Of a DNA stretch of 64,000 nt, positions 1-8,901 are shown piece by piece; the stretch's first letter is position 1, and each line of letters begins with the position of its first letter. Source of the stretch: Streptomyces sp. NBC_00259 (GTDB lineage Bacteria > Actinomycetota > Actinomycetes > Streptomycetales > Streptomycetaceae); the NCBI RefSeq assembly GCF_036181745.1, contig NZ_CP108080.1:5893501-5957500 (forward strand), in the 5' to 3' direction. Position numbers and translations under genes: made by a program. The notes beneath the pieces are model-generated. The model was not told where the DNA came from. It saw only the letters and a program-made list of their open reading frames with translations, and did not search any database.

Positions 1-33
1 GGGCAAACCGCTTGCCGCTGAGCATGACGAGGG

Positions 34-70
34 ACGCAAGCCGTTTGCATGACTTGCGCTAGTCTTGCGT
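34..70. promoter_or_regulatory. Cluster of CTTGCG/CGCAAG repeats ahead of the LacI-type gene
   Basis: Seen: the motif acgcaag (34-40) is followed by cttgcg (53-58) and cttgcgt (64-70), so one inverted and two direct copies sit within 37 bases just before the regulator start at 73. A TAGTCT hexamer at 60-65 is a possible -10 and would give a transcript with almost no leader. Streptomyces maltose-type LacI regulators are known to bind CTTGCA-like repeats. I infer that this is the regulator's own operator. Confidence 0.5.
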
Positions 71-72
71 TC

Positions 73-1080
73 ATGACGCGACGACTTGCTCAGGTGGCGA
101 ACAAGGTGGGAGTCAGCGAGGCCACGGTCAGCCGGGTCCTCAACGGCAAGCCGGGTGTCTCGGACGCCACCCGCCAGGCCGTGCTGACCGCGCTGGACGT
201 CCTCGGCTACGAGCGGCCCACCCAGCTGCGCGGCGAGCGCGCCCGGCTCGTCGGGCTGGTGCTGCCGGAGCTGCAGAACCCCATCTTCCCCGCGTTCGCC
301 GAGGTCATCGGTGGTGCGCTGGCTCAGCAGGGGCTCACCCCGGTGCTCTGCACCCAGACCAAGGGCGGCGTCTCCGAGGAGGACTACGTCGACCTGCTGC
401 TGCAGCAGCAGGTGTCCGGGGTGGTCTTCGCCGGCGGGCTGTTCGCCCAGGCGGACGCCCCGCACGACCACTACCGCAGGCTCGCCGACCGGAAGATCCC
501 GGTCGTCCTCGTCAACGCGTCCATCGACAACCTCCACTTCCCCTGCATCGCCTGTGACGACGCCGTCGCCGTCGAGCAGGCCTGGCGCCACCTGTCGTCG
601 CTCGGGCACGAGCGGATCGGTCTCGTCCTCGGCCCGCCCGACCATATGCCGTCCCGGCGCAAGCGTGCCGCCGCGCAGGCGGCCGCACGGGCCGCCGGGC
701 GGGAGCTGCCCGAGGAGTTCCTGGAGTGCTCGATGTTCTCCCTGGAGGGCGGTCAGGCCGCGGCCACGCGCCTCATCGACCGTGGGGTCACCGGCATCAT
801 CTGCGCGAGCGACCCGCTGGCGCTGGGCGCCGTGCGGGCCACCCGCCGGCGCGGACTCACCGTCCCCGGTGACGTGTCGGTCGTCGGCTACGACGACTCC
901 GCCTTCATGAGCTGCACCGAGCCGCCGCTGACCACCGTCCGCCAGCCCATCGAGGCCATGGGCCGTGCCGCCGTCGAGCTGCTCTGCGCCCAGATCCAGG
1001 GCGGCGTCGTACCCCCCGACGAGCTGCTTTTCGAGCCGGAACTGGTGGTACGCGGCTCCACGGCACAGGTGCCTCGCTGA
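73..1080 (+). CDS. LacI-family transcriptional repressor of the adjacent alpha-glucoside operon
   Basis: A 335-residue LacI/GalR regulator. The N-terminal helix-turn-helix (about residues 4-50) reads LAQVANKVGVSEATVSRVLN, and a periplasmic-binding-protein-like effector domain fills the rest (VGLVLPELQNPIFPAFAEVI onward, ending in the DDSAF and TTVRQP segments typical of the family). The ATG at 73 is preferred over an in-frame ATG at 49 because it places the HTH at the normal distance from the N-terminus. It is transcribed in the same direction as the sugar transporter genes that start 137 bases downstream, so it most likely represses them until an oligosaccharide or maltose-like ligand binds. 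The ligand is inferred from context only. Confidence 0.9.
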   Translation: MTRRLAQVANKVGVSEATVSRVLNGKPGVSDATRQAVLTALDVLGYERPTQLRGERARLVGLVLPELQNPIFPAFAEVIGGALAQQGLTPVLCTQTKGGVSEEDYVDLLLQQQVSGVVFAGGLFAQADAPHDHYRRLADRKIPVVLVNASIDNLHFPCIACDDAVAVEQAWRHLSSLGHERIGLVLGPPDHMPSRRKRAAAQAAARAAGRELPEEFLECSMFSLEGGQAAATRLIDRGVTGIICASDPLALGAVRATRRRGLTVPGDVSVVGYDDSAFMSCTEPPLTTVRQPIEAMGRAAVELLCAQIQGGVVPPDELLFEPELVVRGSTAQVPR

Positions 1081-1164
1081 TCTGCGTATCCCTGTCGATG
1101 TTTTACAAAGCCTGCGCGACATATTGCGGCCATCTGTTGTCGGTGGTTGAGTGAGCGACGCCTC

Positions 1165-1181
1165 CAGCAGTGCGTCTGCTG
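1165..1181. promoter_or_regulatory. Inverted repeat CAGCAG-N5-CTGCTG before the transporter operon
   Basis: A 6-5-6 inverted repeat lies 37 bases before the lipoprotein start at 1218, inside the 137-base gap between the regulator and the transporter. It could be a second operator. It does not resemble the CTTGCG repeats upstream of the regulator, so the assignment is weak. Confidence 0.25.
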
Positions 1182-1217
1182 AAGGCCTTCCACGCTCATG
1201 CCCGAAGGGGACCACCG

Positions 1218-2654
1218 ATGAGAAGTGCCCGGTTCCGTCGTTCGCGTAGCACGTGTCGTACCCGCCGCACCTCCGCGGCCGCCCTCCTGACCGCCCTCGC
1301 GCTGACCGCGTCGCTCGCCGCCTGCGGCACGAGCAGCAGCGACAACGGCGGCGGGGACTCGGAGGGAGGCGGCTCCTCCGATCCGTCGGCGCCCCTGGAC
1401 CCCAAGGCCAAGGTGACGCTGACCATCGACTGCATGCCGCCGCCCGCCAAGGCCGCCGAACTCAAGGAGTGGAACGAGGACGTCAGGACGTTCAACAAGA
1501 CGTACCCGAACGTCAGGATCGAGGGGAAGTCGACGCCCGGGCAGTGCCTGGAGCCGCCCCGCTTCACCGCGATGCTCAAGGCCAAGTCACAGCCGGACGT
1601 GTTCTACACCTACTTCACGGACCTGGAGCAGGTGCTCGACAACGACGGCGCCGCCGACATCTCCGCGTATGTCACCGACAGGACGGTCCCGGCGCTGGGG
1701 GACATCGACCCGGACGTCATGAGCTCGCTCACCAAGGAGGGCAAGCTCTACGGCCTCCCGACCAGCAACTACACCATGGGTCTGCTGATCAACCGGAGCC
1801 TCTTCGAGCAGGCCGGCCTCGATCCGGACAACCCGCCCCGCACCTGGGCCGAGGTCCGCACCGCCGCCAAGGCCATCGCCGGCCTCGGCAAGGGCGTCGC
1901 CGGTTTCGGCGAGTACAGCGCCGGGAACACCGGCGGCTGGCACTTCACCGCCACCACCTACGGCCTCGGCGGTGACATCGTCGACACGAGCGGCGCGAAG
2001 GCCGCGTTCAACAACGAGCTGGGCAGGCAGATCGCCCAGAACCTCCACGCGATGCGCTGGGACGACGACAGCATGGGCCAGACCCAGCTGCTCAAGTGGG
2101 GTGACCTGCAGAAGCAGATCGCCTCCGACAAGCTCGGCATGTTCCTGGCCGCGCCCGACGACATCACGTACATGGTCCAGCAACTCGGCGCGAAGTACGA
2201 GAACTTCGGCATGGGCCCGATCCCCGGTGAGAAGAGCACGCTCTTCGGCGGCAACAACTACATGATCAAGAAGGGGAGTTCTCCGGACAAGATCAAGGCC
2301 GCGATCGCCTGGCTGAACTTCAAGAACCTCACCGTCGGCAAGGGCCAGTTCGCGTGGTCACGCACCAAGGCCGACGGCCTGCCCGTCGGACTCCCGCAGC
2401 CGAACTTCTGGCTGAACGACAGCAAGACCAAGGACGACGCCCAGCGTGCCCAGCACGCCACCATGCCGGTCGCCAACTTCAAGGCGTTCATGGACAACCC
2501 GGTCAAGGGCAAGGCCGAACCGCCCAAGGCCCAGGAGATCTACAAGGTCCTCGACAACGTGATGTCCGGCATCCTGACCAACAAGGACGCCGACATCGAC
2601 AAGCTGCTCTCCACCGCCGAGCAGCAGGTGAACCAGATCCTGGCGAACCAGTAG
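1218..2654 (+). CDS. Sugar ABC transporter substrate-binding lipoprotein
   Basis: A 478-residue extracytoplasmic solute-binding protein of the MalE type. It captures an oligosaccharide outside the membrane and hands it to the two permeases encoded next. The N-terminus has an arginine-rich n-region, a hydrophobic stretch and the lipobox LAAC at about residue 35, followed by a Ser/Gly linker, so it should be a lipid-anchored protein. The ATG at 1218 follows the purine-rich sequence gaagggg. An in-frame start at 1170 would add 16 residues before the signal peptide and is rejected. The substrate is inferred to be an alpha-glucoside because a GH13 glucosidase closes the operon. Confidence 0.92.
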   Translation: MRSARFRRSRSTCRTRRTSAAALLTALALTASLAACGTSSSDNGGGDSEGGGSSDPSAPLDPKAKVTLTIDCMPPPAKAAELKEWNEDVRTFNKTYPNVRIEGKSTPGQCLEPPRFTAMLKAKSQPDVFYTYFTDLEQVLDNDGAADISAYVTDRTVPALGDIDPDVMSSLTKEGKLYGLPTSNYTMGLLINRSLFEQAGLDPDNPPRTWAEVRTAAKAIAGLGKGVAGFGEYSAGNTGGWHFTATTYGLGGDIVDTSGAKAAFNNELGRQIAQNLHAMRWDDDSMGQTQLLKWGDLQKQIASDKLGMFLAAPDDITYMVQQLGAKYENFGMGPIPGEKSTLFGGNNYMIKKGSSPDKIKAAIAWLNFKNLTVGKGQFAWSRTKADGLPVGLPQPNFWLNDSKTKDDAQRAQHATMPVANFKAFMDNPVKGKAEPPKAQEIYKVLDNVMSGILTNKDADIDKLLSTAEQQVNQILANQ

Positions 2655-2657
2655 CCC

Positions 2658-3623
2658 ATGTCGGCCCCCACCCTCTCCACGAGCGAGCAGCCGGAGGCGC
2701 GCATCCGCCGTGCCTCCGGCTCCCGCCCGCGTGCGACGTCCCGTGAGGCGTTCCTGCGAGCCCTGCGCCACCACCTCTCCGCGCACTCCTTCCTGATCGG
2801 CGCCGTCCTCTGCTTCTCCTTCTTCTCCTGGTACCCGATGGTCAGGGAGTTCCTGCTGGCCTTCCAGAAGACCGAGGACGGACGCACCACCTGGGCCGGC
2901 TGGGACAATCTCCGGACGGTCTTCGCCGACCCCGCCTTCTGGCAGGCGTGGCGGGGCACTCTCCTCTTCACCGGCCTCGCCCTCGTCCTCGGCTTCGCCG
3001 TCCCGTTCGTCGTCGCGCTCGTCATCAACGAGTTCCGGCACGCCCAGGCGTATCTGCGGCTGCTGGTCTATCTGCCGGTGATGCTGCCGCCGGTCGCGTC
3101 CGTCCTGCTCTTCAAGTACCTCTACGACCCCGGGTACGGCCTGTTCAACAGCATCCTCGACACCCTCCACCTGCCGCAGCAGCAGTGGCTCCAGGACCCG
3201 GACACCGCGATGCTCTCCGTCGTCATCGCCGCCACCTGGATGAACATGGGCGGTGCGACGCTCATCTACCTGGCCGCCCTCCAGGCCGTCCCGGGCGAGC
3301 TCTACGAAGCGGCCGAACTGGACGGTGCGGGACTGCTGCGCAAGATCTGGCACGTCACCGTCCCGCAGACGCGGCTCATCCTCTCGCTGATGCTGCTGAT
3401 GCAGATCATCGCGACCATGCAGGTCTTCACGGAGCCGTTCCTGCTGACGAACGGCGCGGGCCCCGAGGGGTCCACGACGACCGTCGTCTATCTCATCTAC
3501 CAGTACGCCTTCAACTTCAACGACTACGGGGCCGCGGCGGCGCTCGGCCTGGTGCTGCTCGTCCTGCTCGCCGGCTTCTCGGCGGCCTACGTACGGCTGA
3601 GCCGCACCGCCGACGACGCATGA
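2658..3623 (+). CDS. Sugar ABC transporter permease (MalF type)
   Basis: A 321-residue inner-membrane permease with six predicted hydrophobic segments, the first near residues 40-65. The conserved cytoplasmic EAA loop is clear (ELYEAAELDGAGLLRKIWHV), which is the docking site for the ATPase. It starts three bases after the lipoprotein stop and is followed after 19 bases by the second permease, so the three genes form one operon. No ATPase gene is present. In Streptomyces a shared ATPase, MsiK, energises many such importers, and that is the likely partner here. Confidence 0.92.
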   Translation: MSAPTLSTSEQPEARIRRASGSRPRATSREAFLRALRHHLSAHSFLIGAVLCFSFFSWYPMVREFLLAFQKTEDGRTTWAGWDNLRTVFADPAFWQAWRGTLLFTGLALVLGFAVPFVVALVINEFRHAQAYLRLLVYLPVMLPPVASVLLFKYLYDPGYGLFNSILDTLHLPQQQWLQDPDTAMLSVVIAATWMNMGGATLIYLAALQAVPGELYEAAELDGAGLLRKIWHVTVPQTRLILSLMLLMQIIATMQVFTEPFLLTNGAGPEGSTTTVVYLIYQYAFNFNDYGAAAALGLVLLVLLAGFSAAYVRLSRTADDA

Positions 3624-3642
3624 ACGGGGGAGCGCGACGCAC

Positions 3643-4518
3643 ATGACCACCCGGACGCTCATCTCACCCGCACAACTGGGCCGGCCGCACGCGCGGTACG
3701 TCTACTGGACCGTCCTCGCGCTGGTCCTCGTCCTCTTCACGGTCGTCTTCCTCGGGCCGCTGTACTGGATGGTCACCGGCGGGCTGAAGTCCACCCAGGA
3801 GGTGGTGCAGTCGCCGCCGACCCTGGTCCCCGGCTCGCTGCACCCGGAGACGTACAGCAGGGCATGGGAGGTGATGGACCTGGCCAGGCTGCTGTTCAAC
3901 ACGCTGTACTACGCCTTCGGGGCACTCGCGTTCCAGCTCGTGCTCGATGTCGCGGCCGCGTACTCGCTCTCCAGGCTCCGGCCCGTGTTCGGCAGGGCGA
4001 TCCTCGGGATGATGCTCGCCACCCTGATGATCCCGGCGACCGTCCTCGTCGTCCCGCAGTACCTGACCGTGCTGGACGTGCCGATCGTGGAGCGGAACCT
4101 GCTGAACTCCCCCTGGGCGATCTGGCTTCCGTCCGTGACCAACGCCTTCAACATCTTCCTGCTCAAACGGTTCTTCGACTCGATCCCGCGAGAGCTGCTC
4201 GACGCCGCTTCCATCGACGGGGCATCGCGGGTGCGCACCCTGTGGTCCGTGGTGCTGCCCATCTCCCGGCCCGTCCTCGGCGTCGTCTCCATCTTCGCGG
4301 TCGTCGGCGTCTGGAAGGACTTCCTCTGGCCGATGCTCACCCTCCCCGACCCGACGAAGCAGACCCTCAACGTCGGGATCTACTCCCTCGCCAGCGGAGT
4401 ACCGGAGAACGTCCTCATCGCGGCCCTCACCATCGCGTCCGTGCCCACGCTGCTGATCTTCCTGGTCTTCCAGCGGAACATCATGAGCGGACTGACGGCA
4501 GGCGGACTCAAGGGCTGA
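3643..4518 (+). CDS. Sugar ABC transporter permease (MalG type)
   Basis: A 291-residue membrane permease, partner of the upstream MalF-type protein. The first membrane segment spans about residues 20-45 and the EAA loop reads ELLDAASIDGASRVRTLW, with the family-typical C-terminal GLTAGGLKG. A good ribosome site (ggggga) precedes the ATG at 3643. The stop is followed after 27 bases by the GTG of the glucosidase gene, which supports co-transcription. Confidence 0.92.
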   Translation: MTTRTLISPAQLGRPHARYVYWTVLALVLVLFTVVFLGPLYWMVTGGLKSTQEVVQSPPTLVPGSLHPETYSRAWEVMDLARLLFNTLYYAFGALAFQLVLDVAAAYSLSRLRPVFGRAILGMMLATLMIPATVLVVPQYLTVLDVPIVERNLLNSPWAIWLPSVTNAFNIFLLKRFFDSIPRELLDAASIDGASRVRTLWSVVLPISRPVLGVVSIFAVVGVWKDFLWPMLTLPDPTKQTLNVGIYSLASGVPENVLIAALTIASVPTLLIFLVFQRNIMSGLTAGGLKG

Positions 4519-4545
4519 CGCCCCTCGCACCCCGAAAGGATCAAC

Positions 4546-6117
4546 GTGTCCGCATCGGAACCGGACTGGTGGCGCTCCGCCGCCATCTACCAGGTGTACG
4601 TACGCAGCTTCGCCGACGGAGACGGGGACGGCACGGGTGACCTCTCCGGAGTCCGGACCAGACTGCCCTACCTCGCCGAACTGGGCGTCGACGCGCTCTG
4701 GTTCACCCCCTGGTACGTGTCCCCGCTCGCGGACGGCGGGTACGACGTCGCCGACTACCGCGCCATCGACCCGGCCTTCGGCACCCTCAGTGAGGCCGAG
4801 AAGCTCATCGCCGAAGCCCGGCAGCTGGGCATCCGCACGATCGTCGACATCGTCCCCAACCACGTCTCGGACCAGCACGTGTGGTTCCGGGCGGCCCTGG
4901 CGGCCCGTCCAGGCGGTCCCGAGCGCGCGCTGTTCCACTTCCGCCGCGGGCGGGGCACGGACGGCGAACGTCCGCCCAACGACTGGGAGTCGGAGTTCGG
5001 CGGCCCGGCCTGGACCCGGGTGCCCGACGGCGAGTGGTACCTGCATCTCTTCGCTCCCGAGCAGCCCGACCTGAACTGGGCGCATCCGGCGGTGCGGCGT
5101 GAGCACGAGGAGATCCTGCGCTTCTGGTTCGAGCGCGGCGTCGCGGGCGTACGGATCGACTCGGCGGCGCTGCTCGCCAAGGACGCGTACATGCCCGACT
5201 TCGCCCCGGGCCGCGACCCGCACCCCTACGTCGACCGGGACGAGCTGCACGACATCTACCGCTCGTGGCGCGCGGTGGCCGACGAGTACGACGGCATCTT
5301 CGTCGGGGAGGTCTGGCTGCCGGACTCCGAGCGCTTTGCCCGCTATCTGCGGCCCGACGAGCTGCACACCGCGTTCAACCTGAGCTTCCTGGCCTGCCCC
5401 TGGGACGCGGAGCGGCTGCGCCGCACCATCGACGAGACCCTCGCCGAGCACGCGCCCGTCGGAGCCCCGGCCACCTGGGTGCTGTGCAACCACGACGTGA
5501 CGCGCACGGTCACGCGCTACGGACGCGAGGACACCGGCTTCGACTTCGCGACCAAGGCCTTCGGCACCCCGACGGACCTCGGCCTCGGCACCCGGCGGGC
5601 GCGCGCCGCCGCGCTGCTGTCGCTGGCGCTGCCCGGGTCCGTCTACGTGTACCAGGGCGAGGAGCTCGGCCTCCCGGAGGCGGAGATCCCGAGGGACCGC
5701 ATCCAGGACCCGATGCACTTCCGCTCCGGCGGCACGGACCCCGGCCGCGACGGCTGCCGGGTGCCGCTGCCGTGGACCGGCGCGCCCCCGGCCGCCGAGC
5801 CGTGGCTGCCGCCGCCGGCGGACTGGGACGCGTACGCCGCCGACCGCCAGGCCGCGGACCCGGACTCGATGCTCACGTTCTACCGGCGCGCCCTGCGGCT
5901 GCGCCGCACCGAACCGGGCTTCGGCGACGGCCCGTTGACATGGCTGCCCCACCCGTCCGGAGTGCTGGCCTTCGCCCGGCAGGACGGGCTGGTGTGCGTG
6001 GTGAACCTGGGCGCGGACCAGGTCGCCCTGCCGGCGCACGACTCCGTTCTGCTGACGAGCGGTCCGTTGGAGGGGGGAGGGCTTCCCCGGGACACCGCCG
6101 CGTGGCTACGGGCCTGA
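4546..6117 (+). CDS. GH13 alpha-glucosidase / oligo-alpha-1,6-type glucosidase
   Basis: A 523-residue cytoplasmic glycoside hydrolase of family 13; no signal peptide. It should hydrolyse alpha-glucosides imported by the transporter of the same operon to glucose. The (beta/alpha)8 signature regions are intact: nucleophile Asp205 (GVRIDS), acid/base Glu255 (GEVW) and transition-state Asp317 (CNHDVTR), plus the early DIVPNH motif. The GTG at 4546 follows cgaaagga. The exact linkage preference (maltose, trehalose, sucrose or isomaltose) cannot be read from sequence; AglA-type alpha-glucosidase is the nearest recognised class. Confidence 0.9.
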   Translation: MSASEPDWWRSAAIYQVYVRSFADGDGDGTGDLSGVRTRLPYLAELGVDALWFTPWYVSPLADGGYDVADYRAIDPAFGTLSEAEKLIAEARQLGIRTIVDIVPNHVSDQHVWFRAALAARPGGPERALFHFRRGRGTDGERPPNDWESEFGGPAWTRVPDGEWYLHLFAPEQPDLNWAHPAVRREHEEILRFWFERGVAGVRIDSAALLAKDAYMPDFAPGRDPHPYVDRDELHDIYRSWRAVADEYDGIFVGEVWLPDSERFARYLRPDELHTAFNLSFLACPWDAERLRRTIDETLAEHAPVGAPATWVLCNHDVTRTVTRYGREDTGFDFATKAFGTPTDLGLGTRRARAAALLSLALPGSVYVYQGEELGLPEAEIPRDRIQDPMHFRSGGTDPGRDGCRVPLPWTGAPPAAEPWLPPPADWDAYAADRQAADPDSMLTFYRRALRLRRTEPGFGDGPLTWLPHPSGVLAFARQDGLVCVVNLGADQVALPAHDSVLLTSGPLEGGGLPRDTAAWLRA

Positions 6118-6356
6118 GACGGCGCCGGGCGGCGCGGGGCCGATGCCCGGGGCCGGGGGCCGCTACGGGTGCTGCGGCGGGCCGGCGGGAGGGCGGTCGC
6201 TACGGCGGTCGGCCCGTCGCCCGTCGGCGTGACGGCCTGACGGCCCTGGCCCGTGCGTCCTGCCCGTCCGTCGGTCCGGTAGCCGTCGCCTGACGGGCCG
6301 GTAGCCCGTCGGCCTGACGGCTCATCGGTGCGGCCGGGCCCCGGCGTCCCGCCCGC
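6118..6356. other. Gene-free GC-rich spacer with imperfect CGGCCTGACGG repeats
   Basis: This 239-base gap between two convergent genes has no plausible coding frame. It contains repeated short words such as cgtgacggcctgacggcc and gtcggcctgacggc (about 6225-6325) that can pair with one another. They may act as a diffuse bidirectional terminator, but no single strong hairpin stands out. Confidence 0.4.
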
Positions 6357-7592
6357 TCAGGGCAGGGGCCTCGGGGGCCGTGGTCCGGTGTACTGGCCGC
6401 TGGGACGCATGCGCAGGGGACGCTCCTCGTACTCCTCCAGTGCGTGGGCGATCCAGCCCGCCGTGCGTGCCACGGCGAAGACGGTCTCGCCCGCCTCGGC
6501 GGGCATGCCGGACGACACCGACAGGACCGCGAGCGCCAGGTCCACATTGGCGTGCAGTTCCATCTGGCGGGCGGTCGTCGCCTCGACCTCGCGGGCGGCG
6601 GCCAGCGCGGGACGGGCCGCGGGGAGCGTGGCGAGCACGTCGAACAGGGCCTCGGCGCGCGGGTCCTGGGCCGGGTAGAGCCGGTGGCCGAGGCCCGGCA
6701 CCCGGCGGCCCGCGCGCAGATGATCGGCGACGACGGGGGCCGCGCTCCCGCGCTCCAGGACCTCGGCGAGCATCCGGTGGGCCAGCCCGCTGGCGGCACC
6801 GTGCAGCGGGCCGTCGAGCGCGCCGAGCCCCGCCGACACGACGGCGTACGGATGGGCGCGGGCCGAGGCCGCGACCCGCACCGCGAGGGTCGAGGCGGCG
6901 AGGTCGTGGTCGATCAGCAGCGAGAGGGCCATGTCGAGGGCGTGCAGCGCTGTCTCGTCGGGCCGTTCTGCGGTGAGCCGTGCCCACAGGCGCCAGGCGA
7001 GGCGGCCCTCGCCGCGATGCTCCCGGCCGGCCACGGGCAACGCGTCGACGAGGGTGGGGATCAGCGAGCGGGCGCAGCCGAGCACCGCTTCCCGGCCGAG
7101 GTCGAAACGCAGCGGATCCGCGGCCGCCGCGGCGATCGCGGCAACGCGGAGCCGGTCGGTCGAGCCGCTGTGCCCGGGCAGCGCCGCCACCGCACTCCGG
7201 GCGGCGGCGAGCGGCTCGGGCGGTGCGGTGAACCGGACGCCCGCCCGCAGGGTGCCGGTCCAGAGCCAGTCGGCGATCTCCTCGTAGTGGTACCGACGGG
7301 CCAGCTCGGTCGCGTCCACCCCGCGGTAGTAGTACCGGTCCTTGTCGATCAGCGTGATGCCGGTACGGATGCGCTGGGTGACATCGCCGCCCGCGGCGGG
7401 CTCACGGCGCCCCCTGCGGACGAGCGCGTCGACCTCCTTGGCGTCGAACGTGCTGCCGCGCCCGCCGGGGTCGCGGCGACTGGTGAGCTGCCCGCGGCTG
7501 ACGTACGCGTACACCGTCTCGGGCTTCACACCGAGCCGTTCGGCCGCCTCGCGGGTGGTGAGCCGCTCCCGGTCCGCCGGTTGATCCGTCAT
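6357..7592 (-). CDS. Citrate-synthase-like protein fused to an N-terminal helix-turn-helix
   Basis: A 411-residue protein with two parts. Residues about 8-60 form a MerR/excisionase-type DNA-binding helix-turn-helix (LTTREAAERLGVKPETVYAY). Residues about 75-400 carry a citrate synthase fold. The citrate synthase landmarks are present: LHGAA, GLGHRLYPAQDPRA and the catalytic-type aspartate in NVD. The ATG at 7592 (MTDQP) is chosen because it puts the HTH at the N-terminus; an upstream in-frame start at 7619 lies inside a palindrome. It is divergent from a second citrate synthase gene. It could be a metabolite-sensing regulator, an enzyme, or both. Confidence 0.8.
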   Translation of the reverse strand: MTDQPADRERLTTREAAERLGVKPETVYAYVSRGQLTSRRDPGGRGSTFDAKEVDALVRRGRREPAAGGDVTQRIRTGITLIDKDRYYYRGVDATELARRYHYEEIADWLWTGTLRAGVRFTAPPEPLAAARSAVAALPGHSGSTDRLRVAAIAAAAADPLRFDLGREAVLGCARSLIPTLVDALPVAGREHRGEGRLAWRLWARLTAERPDETALHALDMALSLLIDHDLAASTLAVRVAASARAHPYAVVSAGLGALDGPLHGAASGLAHRMLAEVLERGSAAPVVADHLRAGRRVPGLGHRLYPAQDPRAEALFDVLATLPAARPALAAAREVEATTARQMELHANVDLALAVLSVSSGMPAEAGETVFAVARTAGWIAHALEEYEERPLRMRPSGQYTGPRPPRPLP

Positions 7593-7609
7593 GAGGACAC
7601 CGTACATGT

Positions 7610-7624
7610 ATTGATTCAATCAAT
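7610..7624. promoter_or_regulatory. Palindrome ATTGATTCAATCAAT between the two citrate synthase genes
   Basis: A perfect 7-1-7 inverted repeat, strikingly AT-rich for this genome, sits 17 bases upstream of the HTH-citrate-synthase start and about 60 bases upstream of the divergent gene. A half-copy (gaatcaat) recurs at 7657-7664. Position and symmetry fit an operator for the fused helix-turn-helix protein. This is inference. Confidence 0.45.
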
Positions 7625-7630
7625 ATTGAC

Positions 7631-7646
7631 AGTGATCTAGTCAAGC
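7631..7646. promoter_or_regulatory. Weak DasR-site-like sequence upstream of citrate synthase
   Basis: AGTGATCTAGTCAAGC matches the published DasR consensus (ACTGGTCTAGACCACT, with C/G allowed at position 2) at about 12 of 16 positions. It lies 37 bases before the citrate synthase ATG. The match is much weaker than the one ahead of ptsH and may be chance. Confidence 0.2.
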
Positions 7647-7682
7647 ATGGACAGTCGAATCAATCCGAGGGAGGACCACACC

Positions 7683-8849
7683 ATGCACAGCACCAACGGG
7701 GCCGCCGCACCTCTCGACGTACCGCGCGGACTCGCGGGCGTCGTCGTCACCGACACCGCGCTCGGGGACGTACGGGGACGCGAGGGCTTCTACCACTACC
7801 GCCAGTACTCGGCCGTGGAACTCGCGGAGAGCAGCGGATTCGAGGACGTCTGGCACCTGATGTTCCACGGCCGGCTGCCGGACCCGGAAGCGCGCGCCGA
7901 CTTCCTGGCGCGGACCGTGTCACTGCGCCGGCTGCCCGATGACGTACGCGCGGCCCTGCCGGCGATCGCCCGCGCCGGCGGGCCCTCCGGCCCGCTCGCC
8001 GGACTGCGCACCGCGCTCTCGCTCCTGGGGGCGTCCGCCGGTCTGCGGCCCGTATATGACCTCGATGCCGAGCACCGGCGCACGGACGCGCTCGCGGCCT
8101 GTGCCGCCGTGCCGACGCTGCTCACCGCGCTGTACCGGCTCGGCCAGGGCCTGGAGCCCGTCGAACCGCGCGAGGACCTGTCGTACGCCGCCAACTACCT
8201 TTACATGCTGACCGGTTCGCAGCCGGACCCCGCCCGTGCGAGGGCGGTCGAGCAATACCTCGTCTCGACCGTCGACCACGGTTTCAACGCCTCCACCTTC
8301 ACCGCCCGGGTGATCGCCTCCACCGGCGCCGATGTCGCGGCCTGCCTGGTAGGCGCGATCGGCGCGCTGTCCGGACCGCTGCACGGCGGAGCCCCGAGCC
8401 GGGCCCTGGACACGCTCGATGCGATCGGCACGCCGGACCGTATCGACCCGTGGATCAGGCAACGGGTCCTCGCGGGCGAACGCATCATGGGCTTCGGCCA
8501 CCCCGTCTACCGCACCGAGGACCCGCGCTCACGCATGCTGCGTTCCCTCGCCGAGAGCTTCGGCGGCCCGCTCGTGGACCTCGCGGTCGAGGTGGAGACG
8601 CGCGTCGAGGCGATCCTCGCGGAGCTCAAGCCGGGCCGGGAGCTGCACACCAACGTGGAGTTCTACGCCGGCGTCGTCATGGAGCTGTGCGGGCTGCCGC
8701 GCGAGATGTTCACCCCGACGTTCTGCGCGGCCCGGGTCGTCGGCTGGAGCGCCAACATCCTGGAGCAGGCCGAAGACTCCAAGATCATCCGACCGGCCGC
8801 CCGGTACGTGGGACCGCCCCCGCCGCAGCCGCTCCCGATGGCCTCCTGA
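7683..8849 (+). CDS. Citrate synthase (bacterial small-subunit type)
   Basis: A 388-residue citrate/2-methylcitrate synthase, condensing acetyl-CoA (or propionyl-CoA) with oxaloacetate. The two active-site histidines are seen at His234 (LHGG) and His273 (GFGHPVY). The position normally held by the catalytic aspartate (NVDFYSG) reads NVEFYAG here, a Glu326 substitution. The ATG at 7683 follows gagggagg; an ATG 12 codons earlier lacks such a site. The gene is divergent from the HTH-fused paralogue, with a shared 90-base control region. Whether it is a TCA-cycle or methylcitrate enzyme cannot be decided from the sequence. Confidence 0.85.
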   Translation: MHSTNGAAAPLDVPRGLAGVVVTDTALGDVRGREGFYHYRQYSAVELAESSGFEDVWHLMFHGRLPDPEARADFLARTVSLRRLPDDVRAALPAIARAGGPSGPLAGLRTALSLLGASAGLRPVYDLDAEHRRTDALAACAAVPTLLTALYRLGQGLEPVEPREDLSYAANYLYMLTGSQPDPARARAVEQYLVSTVDHGFNASTFTARVIASTGADVAACLVGAIGALSGPLHGGAPSRALDTLDAIGTPDRIDPWIRQRVLAGERIMGFGHPVYRTEDPRSRMLRSLAESFGGPLVDLAVEVETRVEAILAELKPGRELHTNVEFYAGVVMELCGLPREMFTPTFCAARVVGWSANILEQAEDSKIIRPAARYVGPPPPQPLPMAS

Positions 8850-8901
8850 CCCGCCCTATCCTGGAGGTCCGACGCCTACCCCCAGCACCGCAGGAGCCGT
8901 C

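Noticed and set aside
49..72. Upstream ATG at 49 as start of the LacI gene
   Set aside because: It would put the helix-turn-helix eight residues further in and lies within the CTTGCG operator cluster; ATG 73 fits the family.
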